DNA of 64,000 nucleotides from Avena insularis. Taxonomy: Eukaryota; Streptophyta; Magnoliopsida; Poales; Poaceae. The notes beneath the pieces are model-generated. The model worked only from the letters and a program-made list of their open reading frames with translations. It was not told the origin of the DNA and ran no database searches. Position 1 is the first letter of the stretch. Each line of letters starts with the position of its first letter. Below, one piece after another: positions 45,185-56,079 of the stretch. Made by a program: the position numbers and the translations under genes. Location: positions 173,014,927-173,078,926 of the forward strand of contig CM042691.1 of NCBI GenBank assembly GCA_023614405.1, written 5' to 3'.

Positions 45185-46571
45185 TCGGCTACTGCCTAAG
45201 ACTTAATTGCATCTCGCCTATCAAACTGCGGAGCATAAGGCGATAACTCAATTGCCCATTTTGCTATTCGGCCACTCGCATCTTTGTTGCTTAGTATCTC
45301 GGCTATGGGTGCCTCACAAATCACCTTTATTGGATGTTCTTCGAAAAAATGTTTGAGTTTCTTTGCCGACATGTATACTCTGTAAGCCATTTTCTGGTAG
45401 TGTGGGTAGTTTTTCTTGGAGGCCGATAATACCTCACTTAGGTAATATACCGGCCTCTGTACCGACTTACCCTCTTCATTCCGTTCCACAACAACTACTG
45501 CACTTACCACTCTGTTTGTGGCTTCCACATAGAGTAGCATAGGCTCTTTTGACAATGGGGAAGCCAAGATTGGTGCCGTGACCAGCACCTTTTTTAACTC
45601 ATGAAAGGCACTATTGGCCTCAGGTGTCCAGGTGAACTTGTCGAATTTTTTCATCAATTGGTACAAAGGTAATGCTTTTTCCCTTAGAAGACTCACGAAC
45701 CGACTCAGGGAGGCCAGACACCCTGTAAACTTTTGTACATCATTTAGGCATTTTGGCAGTTCCATTCTTTCAACTGCTCGGATCTTAGTCGGATTTGCCT
45801 CTATACCTCGGATGGATACGAGGAAACTGAGTAATTCTCCAGCCGGCACACCAAAGGTACATTTTTCCGGGTTAAGTTTTATTTGGAACCTTCTTAAGTT
45901 CGCGAATGTCTGCCGAATATCTTCTAGGAGTGTGTTGCTCTCTTTGGTCTTTATAACCACATCATCAACATATACTTGCACATTTTTCCCAATTTGGTCA
46001 TGTAGACATTTTTGCTTGCATCTTTGGTACGTGGCTCCTGCATTACGCAGGCCGAATGGCATGGTGAGATAGCAATAAGCCCTATATGGGGTGATAAACA
46101 CAGTCTTTATTTGATTAGCCGGGTTTAACGGTATCTGGTGGAAAGCAGAATAAGCATCTACAAATGATAACAGCTCACATCCTGCGGTTGAATCATTAAC
46201 TTGGTCTATAGTAGGCAAGGAAAATGATCTTTGGGACACGCCTTGTTAAGGTTCGTGTAATCGATGCACATTCGCCATACGACAGCTACATTTGGGTCAT
46301 CCTTTTTCTTTTCTACCAACACCGGAATTGATAGCCAATCCGGATGAAGTACTTCCATGATAAACCCGGCTGCAAAGAGCCAAGCTATCTCATCCCCTAT
46401 TATCTTCCTCCTGTCTTTGGCGAAGCGGCGAAGAGGTTGCTTCATCGGCCTTGCTCCTGGCCTTACGTGAAAAGAGTGCTCAACCAACTCCCTCGGTACT
46501 CCTTGCAGGTACTGTGTTGACCACACAAAGATATCCTGATTATCATAGAGGAAGTTGGTGAGCTCGCTTTC
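45185..46571 (-). pseudogene. RT-RNase H of Tat element E
   Basis: After the boundary TAG the frame reads ESELTNFLYDNQDIF and VPRELVEHSFHVRPGARPMK. A frame change near 46240 leads to a 347-residue open stretch starting FSLPTIDQVNDSTAGCELLS. It contains TMPFGLRNAGATYQRCKQKC and the catalytic YVDD (45961-45972), then the RNase H: QKFTGCLASLSRFVSLLREK, YVEATNRVVSAVVVVERNE and NYPHYQKMAYRVYMSAKKLK. The catalytic regions look intact. Confidence 0.88.
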
Positions 46572-46574
46572 CTA
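46572..46574 (-). other. In-frame TAG at protease/RT boundary, element E
   Basis: The minus strand reads GAC AAA TAG GAA AGC, after LDDK and before ESELTNFL, same frame. It is at the same codon as in A, C and D despite the clear divergence of E. Confidence 0.75.
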
Positions 46575-47519
46575 TTTGTCGTCCAAGCCGGCACCAATTG
46601 TGATGGTGTGATCTGGGAATTGATCATCGATCTGGATCTTTTTCGTCTCCTTAGTCGGCTGAAATGATACACTTCCATGTGGGTTGGCCAATGCCGGCAT
46701 ATTACGCTGTGCTGACTGAGCTAGAGCTGCCACCTCCTGAATCCTTCTTTTCTCTCTTGCAATTACCAATGACTCGGCCAGGTTTGACCCGGCTGAAGCA
46801 CATTCCATTGATTTTCCATAATCCCTAGATACTGTTATCACCCCCTGAGGTCCTGTCATCTTCATTTTCAAGTAACTGATGTGACAGCTACTCATAAAGT
46901 TAGCCAATGTTGGCCGACCGAGTAAAGCATGATAGCAACTTTCCAGATCCACCACCTCAAACTCCAGATTCTCATCTCTACAATTCTCTCTTGTGCCGAA
47001 TAATACATCTAGTCGTACTTTCCCAATGTGCTCGCACGAGAGCCCCGGAACTATCGCATGGAACGTGGTCCTTGTTGACTATAGCATATTCGGTGTTATT
47101 CCGAGTTTGTGCATTGTGTCTTTGTACATGATGTTGATGCTACTCCCATTATCTATGAGTACTTTTGAGAACTTCACATTGATGCTAGGACCGACAAATG
47201 TCGGATCCAGCACTAAGGCATATGATCCAGGGTTCGGCATCATCTTCGAATGATCCCTTATGCTCCAGGCTATCTCTTGATCAGACCATGGTACATATCT
47301 CGGAACTGCTGGGGCATTCACTTCCATATGTTGGCATTGTACGCTCTGTCTATCTTGTTGTTCTATTTTGAACACACAATATGATTGGTGATGCTCCCTG
47401 TAATCATTGCGTCCATTGTTCCCGGGGTTTCCCCTTCCATCTTGATTCTGATTTATCACTTGGTGCACTGCATCCCTCTGATCCGGATTCTCATACCTCG
47501 GAGGGGGTGGTGGTAACAT
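46575..47519 (-). pseudogene. Protease of Tat element E
   Basis: The active site VLIDNGSSINIMY (DNGS at 47142-47153) is followed by LGITPNML, then TAG (Gln in the family), then STRTTFHAIVPGLSC and the second motif YHALLGRPTLANFM. The tail runs YLKMKMTGPQGVITVSRDYG to LDDK. Upstream of the active site the frame holds the Pro-rich end of gag. The single TAG near 47080 is the main defect. Confidence 0.78.
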
Positions 47520-50027
47520 TAGCTGCTGCGCATTCCCCTAGTTAATTGTGGCTGCTGCTGGTGATGCGCTGGATGTGGTGGTGCTTGTATGGCCGCCGGG
47601 TTTCCCATTGCATTTTTCATCTAGGCGCATTGGCGAGTGGTGCGATTGGCTAGCTTGGCCGGGTTAGGCGTGTGGAATTTACACGGCTGATCTAACATGG
47701 ATTCAAATGTGTACTTTGGCCTTTCTTGCCATTATTTTCTCTGTTCAGGCGTGCACTGCTTATTCCCCTCGTTCCTCGGTGTCCATTGTTCAGGACCATT
47801 CTTCTGCCGTTGATTGTTCCCATGACTCGGCTGATCCTACACAACCGCTGCCACTTGATTAGAACTATATCTGTAATCCGGCCTCTCATTCCTTCTTCTT
47901 CCTTGGTAATCATTGTGTCGCGATGATCCGGCACCATCTCTGGCATAATGATCCTGCTGCTCGCGATGCTCTACCAACATTAGCTCTGGTTGAGACGGAT
48001 CACCTAAGGCATATGAATCTGCTACTCTAATTGTTTCCACCAATGTGGTTGACATATCTCTCTGCAACGTCTACCACAATACACTTCCATATCTGCACCC
48101 ATGAGCGAACCAGGCAATTGCTTGAAATTCGATAACCCCCTCGCATGAGTTTCTCAGGTTGCACCACCGAGTCAGGAACTCTCTATCTGTTTCATTCGGC
48201 TTATTCTTGCACATCGCGAGCTGTTGTGGCCGGTTTAGCCTCTTATATGTGCTGTTGAAATTACTGAAAACCATTTCCTCAAAATCTAGCCAACATTTGA
48301 TACTTCCTGTTGGCAAATTATTCAGCGAGACTCTGGCCGGTCCTTCCAACATTTTTGGCACGTATCTTACGACCCATCTTAAATTCCTCCGGCTATTTTT
48401 ACGGCCGTGGCACAATCAATTAGCCAATCTTGCGGCTTCGTACACCCATTATACGTTTTCGTGCCTCTTGCCAACTGGAAGTTAGGGACGGGCGGTTCGC
48501 CCATAATCCGAGGTCCAAAGCATGTCCGGCCGGGCGGACGCTGTTCTTCCAACAGCTCGGACCGATACAGCCTATCCAGCTTCAATCTTGCGTTAGTCGA
48601 CGACAAGTTTCTATATACAGATCTCTCATGAACTCCATATTGGTTTTGCCCACCATGCTCTCCATATTCCATCTCCGAGTAACCATCATTGTATCTGTCA
48701 TTTGCCTGATTATGTGGAGCTGGTCTTGCTTCTCGTTCTTGCCGAGGTTCATGTCTCGGCTGATGATCCTGCGGAGGGTACCTCCTTCCTTCCGCCGGGT
48801 TATTGTTCTTATGATTTCCCCTTCCGAGGTTTCCGTTCTCTCTGTTTGCACGGCCGGGGTTTCTATCACCGCTGTTACCTCGGCTTCCATTGCCCTATTT
48901 CCATTGATCCTCCCGGCCACCGCCGGGTCATATGGGAGAATTTGCTTGTTTCTCTTTCCCGAAGTTACTGCTTTGTCTTTCCGCGCATTGTTTCAGAGTG
49001 AGGATGTCGTTGCCGCAGACAATGCGGGTGCAGCTCCTGCCGAATGAACCATGCGAGAAGCTCCTGGCTTCACCGGGTTATCCCTAAGCATTTCTTCATT
49101 CTGCTGGTTCACAATGCGTACCAGCTCATTTACTCTTTCTTGCTGCTTTTGCCGAGCTTCCCCGCTTAACCCATACAATTCCAGGGTTGCTGCATTTGCC
49201 GCCCTAAGGTTCTTTGCCGGGTACTATACCTCGGCAAACCTGGGTCAACCGAATCATCTAGCCGAGCTTCATGCTCTTTGTTGATATCATTCATGAGGTT
49301 CTTTCCTCTTAATCTCATATAATCTACTCAGTCTGGGGCCGTATCTAGCTTGTTTTCCCAAGCATATTCTCGCAAGGTCCTGTTAAAGGATTCCTGCAAA
49401 GCCGACACCTTTTTTGCCTCCTCTAACACTTTCAATCTAGTTTCTTCCAACTCCGCCTATGCGTTTGCCGGGTCAACTATCGGCGCTACAGGTGTAGTCA
49501 AGTTATCTATAGTTGCCTTGAGGATATTCTCCGGCCTATCCAGAGGTGGCCACCTTACCCATGCCGCTTTTGGAGTTCCTCCTGCTCCTCGACTTCTCTG
49601 GTCACCTGAGGATCTGCTGCGGTTGGTGTTGGGGCTGCTTGCTTTGTTGCTACCTATCCTCCTGCCGCCGGGTCCTTTCTTGGTCCGGTACCTGCTCCTG
49701 ATGCTGGTGTTGGAGCCGTCATCATCACCTCAATGCTGCCTGCGGGGCAAACGCCACGCTGACCACTGGCAGCACTAAGGGGAGGATCTTCTGCATGGAT
49801 GACTCGGCGCGGGTAGATGAAAGAGGTTTCGATGCCGACGTAGATATTGTGAGCACCCAGGTTGAAGAAGATGTCGTTGCGCGGGGGCGCTCTTCTTCTA
49901 AAACTGCCAGCGTTATCGCTGACATAGTCCCAGATATCAAATCTCTGGACTAGGACAGAAACAACCCGCTCGCTAGTGTGGATGAAGTTTCCCGTCCGGA
50001 TCTTGACTCCAGCTAGCACCGCTGCTG
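47520..50027 (-). pseudogene. Gag of Tat element E
   Basis: The N-terminal domain is at 49654-50100 (APTMGPAAVLAGVKIRTGNF). A long charged, Gln/Arg-rich region follows at 48580-49180 (RQKQQERVNELVRIVNQQNE, likely coiled coil). The core at 48071-48415 has YVPKMLEGPARVSLNNLPTG, CWLDFEEMVFSNFNSTYKR and WCNLRNSCEGVIEFQAIAWF. It then shows a short MSTTLVETIRVADSYALGD segment. Several frameshifts and stops split it. Confidence 0.72.
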
Positions 50028-50028
50028 G

Positions 50029-50045
50029 CCCCATGGTGGGCGCCA
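50029..50045 (-). other. Primer-binding site, Tat element E
   Basis: The minus strand reads TGGCGCCCACCATGGGG, the tRNA-Lys-type site with one change, two bases inside the LTR. Confidence 0.6.
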
Positions 50046-50047
50046 AC

Positions 50048-50840
50048 TGTTGTGGTGGTGGTACTGCAGTTGCCATGGGTAGGCTAAAGTATGGGGCCAA
50101 TGGATGCTATTGGGATCTTGGGAGGGAAGATGTAGTGATTTCTACACACAACTGACTATAACATAGATCTTTATTTCTCCTTAATCGAGTCACAAGTGCT
50201 CCTAGAGCTGTATCAGAGAGAGGAGGAAGAAGACTACAATGCGAGCCCTCTAGTGTCAAATGAATCGATCCTCCTCCCAGGAAGCCTTGTCCCTCCTTAT
50301 AAAGGGGTCCCTTGATTCCTCCTAGGGCTAATGTGGCAAGCATATTCTTGGAATATGCTTGTCCCAAAGTGGTAACTCGGCCGAGCTCTTTCTGTGTCTC
50401 CATTCTATCGTTGGCAAAGCCCCAGAACCCCACATGTGAGCCTCGGGCCTGCCCACTGTCACCTTTGTGACGCTTGTCTATCCCTCTGCGGCTCTGCTCT
50501 TTGTCTTTAGCGCTTGGCCCTGTGTAGATTCCTCCTAGCCAGTAGCTAGGTTTTCACTCTGGGATCCTTCTCCTTCTCCTGCAAGTTTCCTATTACTCAG
50601 CCTCGTCTCTCATAACTCGACTTGGCCCCCACCTACATATGAGCTGATCAATCTTATTCGGCCGACTTAGCTCACACGTCGGCCGAGTAAGGTGTTAATC
50701 ACTCGATTCTTTCCAAGTCGTGGCTTATTCGGCCGAGACTTGCATGACTCAACGACTTAGCTTATAACTCGGCCTGTGGTAAGAAAGGTTCCTCCTTTCT
50801 TTCCGCTATCTTGACCCTACATGGGGTCATCCCCCCAACA
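50048..50840 (-). repeat. 5' LTR of Tat element E
   Basis: 793 bp with perfect inverted ends TGTTG...CAACA. TATA on the minus strand is TTTATAAGG at about 50295-50303. It contains repeated TCGGCC motifs at 50650-50780. It meets Athila-like sequence at 50841. Confidence 0.85.
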
Positions 50841-52059
50841 CTTGAATATGAGGGCCACTCCTCATGCTACTCAACTTTGGTCACAGGTAAGTTCTTGTCA
50901 TTGTAAGTATTTGCATATCATTGAGAACCGCCAACGGGGTACCCCTTGTACATGGTACATGATCTTTCCCATAACCAAAATGATAAGGCAAGAAGACAAT
51001 GAGCATCTCAGTGATCTTTTGATTTACTATATGTATAGCTTTTTATTGAGGATGCTTCATAGATAGCTCACTATGGTGATGCTAAAAGTTTCCACCATGA
51101 TTAGGCATGGCTTAGGCTAGCGGCCCAGGCGTTTCTCTAACACATGATACAAACTCCATGGACTTACAAGTTCCCTCTTTATTTCACACCATTGACATCC
51201 ATAGACAAAAGAGCACGATATCAACTGAGTACAAAGTATAGGTGCGATGTTGAAAACGTTCCCCGTGACAGCACGGTTCTGCTAATTCCAACGTATAGAT
51301 GCAAAGCATATACAACTTCTTAATTCGTGAGAGCTTTACTAACTAGTTTTCACATAACAAAATTCTTTTTAATTCGAAAGGTAGATGAAACTTGAGAATT
51401 TGCTTGGAATAACAATAATGCTACTAGGTAGATATGGTGGACACAAATGGGAAAGGTTTTGGTTCAAAGGGATTTGGAAACATGAGAAGTATGCCTTCTC
51501 AAAACAGGTTTTTGGCTAGCAAGGCTGGGTAGCAAGCAAGAGAGTTGAAAGAAACAAGCAAACATACAAGTAATAAAGCCAAACATGAAATCTTCCTTGA
51601 AGACACAAAAAGATCTTAAATAAAGAATACTAAGCTTATAAGCAAACATGAAAGAAAACGAGTGATACAAAATACCTGTAAGCTTTTTATCTTTTTTTTT
51701 CTCTTTCAAAGTAAGGCTACTGACCAGAACTCGGTTTGCCAAAACCAATTTAGATCCCCTTGATGCTCCCAAAGTGGTTCCAATACTAATCAACAAGATC
51801 CATCAAATAATAGAGATTGCAGACTAAAATAAGAAGTGCAAAAATTAAAAGATGGGACTTCTCATTAATATTCAATAAAGGAACTCACACCAAGGGATAC
51901 AAAGATAATCAACTAAAGGAGAGATACTTCCACATGCAAACCAAACTATAAGGTAACCTCTCTACCACAGATAAGAATCCACTAAAAAGGTAAAAGATAA
52001 AAGATAATTGTGGTGATACCGCGGCACTCCCCCAAGCTTAGAACAAGCCAAGGCGATGC
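50841..52059 (-). other. 3' internal region of Athila-like element
   Basis: No protein domain is recognisable on either strand. It is AT-rich with scattered stops. It lies downstream of the small ORF in element orientation, where autonomous relatives carry pol or env-like sequence. Confidence 0.5.
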
Positions 52060-52524
52060 CAAACCTGATGGCGAATTACTCCTTTGGTGGTGGTGGTGTT
52101 CTCTTGATAAGCTCTTCAATCAGCTTCCTTAAATCCTCCATATTGAAGGTTAGAGTACGAATTAACTCTGAATTATGCTCAATGTGGCCCATGATCAACT
52201 CGGACCGAGGATGCCAGTCCTTGTTATTCTTTCTCCATTCTTCCCTATTAGAGTGTTTCTTCCATGCACTGTTAGAACAAGGGGTACTAGGAGAAAGTTT
52301 GCGTGGAGCGAGGATATGACGCGGAGTTCTCCTGTAGACATTTGTGCCGTCCTTTTAAGATTCGTAGGTCGTGCCACCAAACCAATGCTTGCGACAGTAG
52401 CGCGAGTGTCCGGTTGCTTGTCCTCCTCCATGTCACCTTCATACCCTACCGGAATCTCCTCCTCCTTGTGGACTTGAGGTTCTTCTTCCTCGGGCTTCTT
52501 GCCTTTGTCGTTGGCGGAGGCCAT
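52060..52524 (-). pseudogene. Small hypothetical ORF of Athila-like element
   Basis: The start MASANDKGKKPEEEEPQVHK leads an acidic Glu-rich segment with EEEIPVGYEGDMEEDKQPD. After a frame change near 52195 it ends ELIMGHIEHNSELIRTL and LRKLIEELIKRTPPPPKE with a stop at about 52066. I recognise this as the kind of unnamed ORF that follows gag-protease in cereal Athila-like elements, but its function is unknown. The middle of the protein appears deleted. Confidence 0.5.
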
Positions 52525-53323
52525 GGTGCTCTAAACTTCAGAAGATTTCCTGACAGAAACATATTGAAACGAAAACACGATGAGAACACAATGCACAAAC
52601 CTTGGGGGATCCGGGGGGTTATATATTATGAAGTTTCAATGCAAGGAAGGTTTTTATACGGAAACAAGGTGGAGACGGAGTTCGGGGGAGTCAAACCCCC
52701 TCCAGACGCGGCCAGGCTAGGCCCGCGCCTGGGGTGGGTTTGTCCACCCCGGACTCCAGTTCCTCCTCTATTCCATCTCAAAGCCTTCCTTATGTATTAA
52801 AAACATCAAAAATATAAAAAGATTGGGGTTTCACGAACCTTCTGTTTTCACCACTTTTACCTATTCAAAGACGAACTCTGCGGATAGCTTTTCTCCTTCT
52901 CCTGAAAATTTCCTTCATACAAAACCCTTGCACAAACTAAATGACAACATTAGATTAATCAAAAACACTAAACCTTTATGTACACACTTCAACTGAAAAC
53001 CCAACAAAACAAAAGCTTCTGTAAGAGGCAAATGCAAATGATGGAAGAAATTTGTCAAAATAGACCAGCAGGTAAAGATTGATTTTTTCGAAGAACTTCT
53101 GTTGCTCAAATCAAAAAGTGCAGAACTGACGAAAGATGGGTAACAACATGGAGAACAAGCTCAGCAAAATTCAGCTCCATCTGACGTACTGAACTTTCTC
53201 AGGAATTTTTACAATACATCACATAAATCTGTCCCAGGACAGCCACTTTTCACAACTCCTCTACTTCACAAAAGTAGTTGAACTTGACACAAAAACCAAA
53301 ACAAAAAGGATAAGAAGCGGTTA
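52525..53323 (-). other. Spacer between small ORF and protease
   Basis: No coding domain is seen. A GC-rich block (52660-52770) is followed by AT-rich sequence. It is part of the Athila-like internal region. Confidence 0.45.
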
Positions 53324-54402
53324 TTAGGTAATAACTTCCAAGACTCGACAAAACTCTTGGGTTATCTCCCAACAAGTACTTTTATTTAATGCCTTTAAGT
53401 TAGGCTTGAAACTTTCAAACATGCTCACATAGGATATATATTTGATGTGAAAGAGAGCATCAAGAAGCAAATAACCAACACACTTGAGTCTAACCCACTT
53501 CCTATGCATGGAGGTATCATGAGAAAACGAATTGTTGAAACAAAAAGCCACAAGCATAGGAAGACAAAAAAGATGCAACTTTAAAGCTTTCAGCATAAAA
53601 CGGGGAAACTTAACATCATTGAGATGCATAAAACCATGTTTCCCTCCCTGATAATAACTTTCAGCAGCACTTTGAATAAAGTTCACAACATAATTATCAG
53701 TGGCAACAATTTTATCATCAGAAGAAGCATACTTACAGTCACCAAAAAGAGGTCCAAGGTCATAAACTAGATCAATAGAAGCAAGTTGTTCCATCCTGAA
53801 ATCTTTATCAGGCAAGCTATTTTCACAAGGAGCTTTAGCAAGTTTGGAAAAGTTAAACTCATAAGAATCTTCGTCAAACTTAGTTAAAACTTTTTCCTTC
53901 TTACAATTAATAATAGCCCCACAAGTGTTCAAGAAAGGTCTACCAAAAATGATAGGACAAGTTTGGTTAGCTGCTAAATTAAGCACGAGAAAATCAGCAG
54001 GATATTTAATCTTACTACAGAGAAACTCCGCATCTCTTATAATGCCAATGGGGCAAATGGTTTCCTTATTAGCAAGGTGGATAACCACATCAATGTCCTC
54101 AATATAACAAGGACCAATCTCATGCATATTTTCCGTGTAAAGCTCATAAGGAATAACACTAGAACTAGCACCAATATCACATAAACCATAGTAGCAATGA
54201 TCACCAATTTTAACAGAAAGCACAGGAACACTAGCTTTTCTAGCCTTACTAGTATGAGAGATAATATTAGAAGTATCTTCACAGAAGAATATGTGCTCAT
54301 CCTCTATATTCCTAGTGATAGGGTCTTTCACAATAGCTACCACAGGTTCAACATTCAATTGCTTACCAGGCTCCGCAGTTTTCATTGTACCTTTGTTATT
54401 TT
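53324..54402 (-). pseudogene. Athila-like aspartic protease
   Basis: 353 residues in the same frame as gag upstream. The retropepsin-like fold begins at VLSVKIGDHCYYGLCDIGAS (active-site CDIGASSSV, near 54165-54200), with VIHLANKETICPIGIIRDAE and the second motif CPIIFGRPFLNTCGAIINCK. A long C-terminal tail ends TCWEITQEFCRVLEVIT and a stop at 53324, with no RT beyond. Asp-Ile-Gly-Ala replaces the commoner Asp-Ser/Thr-Gly or Asp-Leu-Gly-Ala. Confidence 0.85.
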
Positions 54403-55357
54403 AACTAATAATCATAGAGTACTCCTTTACCTTAGCTGGGAAAGGCATTTTCTCAACATGAGGTTCAAGAACAATATGATTAGTAGTACAAACTTGAGTA
54501 CTTCTAACGGGAGCATGATTAACAACATCTTTATACGGAGCATGGTACTTATTCCACTTCTTTTTGGGAATTTCTATGTAAGAGGAAAAGGCCTTAAAAC
54601 AGTTGGCAATACTTTGGGAATCAATACCAAACTCATTGCTAATATCATGGAAGTCATCAGTTCCCATAAAATATTTAATGCATTCATAATCATAGTTTAT
54701 ACCTGACTTTCTTCCTTTGTCATTCTCCCAAGCCTTGGTGTTATCTTAAATACGGTCGAAGAGATTCCATTTAGCTTCTTCCTTCATACTTGTGAATGAT
54801 CTAGCACAAGAAATATCTAGTAAATCTTTATCATGAAGAGAAAGCCTTGCATAAAAATTATTGAGAATAATATTGTTAGGGAGTTCATGAATAGGAAATT
54901 TAAGCATTAGTAACTTCAATCTCCCCCAAGCCTGAGCTATACTCTCTCCATCAAGAGGCCAAAAGTTATATATAAGATTTCTATCCTTATGAATCTCACT
55001 TGGATGATAAAATTTAGAGTAAAAGAGAGATGCCATCTCTTCCCATTCCATGGATTGCCCATTCTTAAGCAGCTTATACCATTCTTCAGCTCTCCCTTTC
55101 AAGGATATGGAGAGTAACTTCTTCTTCACCTGTTCAGTTGTGATACCTGCACACTTAAACAACTCGCATAATTCATGGATAAAAAGCAAGTGATCACCGG
55201 AATGGACAGTTCCATGCCCAAAATAATAATTATCCATAGCATGATTAACAATACTTGTAGGTATCTTAAAAGGATCTATCTCAATAGGTGGTGGTTCATA
55301 TACTACCCTAGCAGTGGTAGTAGTTTACCCAAACAGAAAACCAAGTGGGTTATCCAT
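54403..55357 (-). pseudogene. Athila-like Gag
   Basis: The likely start ATG at 55355-55357 begins MDNPLGFLFG, then TAA (55325-55327). The frame continues EPPPIEIDPFKIPTSIVNHA and the core GDHLLFIHELCELFKCAG, LSISLKGRAEEWYKLLKNG, FYSKFYHPSEIHKDRN and GESIAQAWGRLKLLMLKFP. A second TAA (54746-54748) and a third (54401-54403) occur, all in one frame with the protease. Three stop changes and no frameshift are therefore seen across about 680 codons. Confidence 0.85.
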
Positions 55358-55444
55358 ATTGGAAACAAAGTAACTAGCAGTAACAAGAGCAATACTCACA
55401 GTAAAAGTTTCCCTTACCAGTTCCACTCTTCAATAGCGCTTCAC

Positions 55445-55462
55445 TCCTCGGCAACAACGCCA
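55445..55462 (-). other. Primer-binding site, Athila-like element
   Basis: The minus strand reads TGGCGTTGTTGCCGAGGA. It fits the Asp-tRNA site of Athila elements (TGGCGCCGTTGCCGGGGA) with three changes, all transitions. Confidence 0.65.
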
Positions 55463-56079
55463 GAAAATAGTCTTGATGACCCACAAGTATAGGGGGTGTA
55501 TCATAGTACTTTCGATAAATAGGAGTGTCGATCCCAACAAGGAGCAGAAGGTGATGAACAGTGGTGTGGAGTAGGAAATCCATGAGAATACTTAGGAAAC
55601 AAATTTTTAGTGGTTTTCTGATAAGGCAACAAAACAAAGAGCAATTAATAAAGACAACGAACAAACAGAGCAAGTGGCCAAATCCTTTCTTAGCAAAGGA
55701 CAAGCCGGTGGAAATACTTATAAGGACCAAACGTTCTCAAGGACACATGGGAATTCTGTCAAGTGTTTTCGCTTCAAATAGCCGAGTACTCTTCTTTGGT
55801 GTTGTAAGTGTTGTGTGGGTGAACCTGTGCTAATGTACCGACCTTACTTGTACTAATACATACTTGTGATTAAACCCCCTGCAAACATCCATAACTACAT
55901 GAAAGTAATTAACATATAAATCTAACCACAACCTTAAACTCTGAGATCCTACGCTCCCTTGTGCAAAGGTGTCCTAACGGTGGTTCGGGTTTCTATCACT
56001 CCGGCAACCCCACAATTAGTAGCCAAATACACAATGCATTCCCCGAGACCCATAAATGGTGAAGTATCATGTAGTTGAC

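Larger units (their letters stand above)
42860..50840 (-). mobile_element. Tat-lineage Gypsy element E
   Basis: On the minus strand this runs LTR (50048-50840), primer site, gag, protease, RT-RNase H, second RNase H, integrase, then a 3' region with a 68-bp tandem array. It is a different subfamily from C and D (LTR ends TGTTG...CAACA, less GC-rich coding). It is inserted in the Athila-like element to its right. The 3' LTR is missing where the Harbinger remnant begins. Confidence 0.85.
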
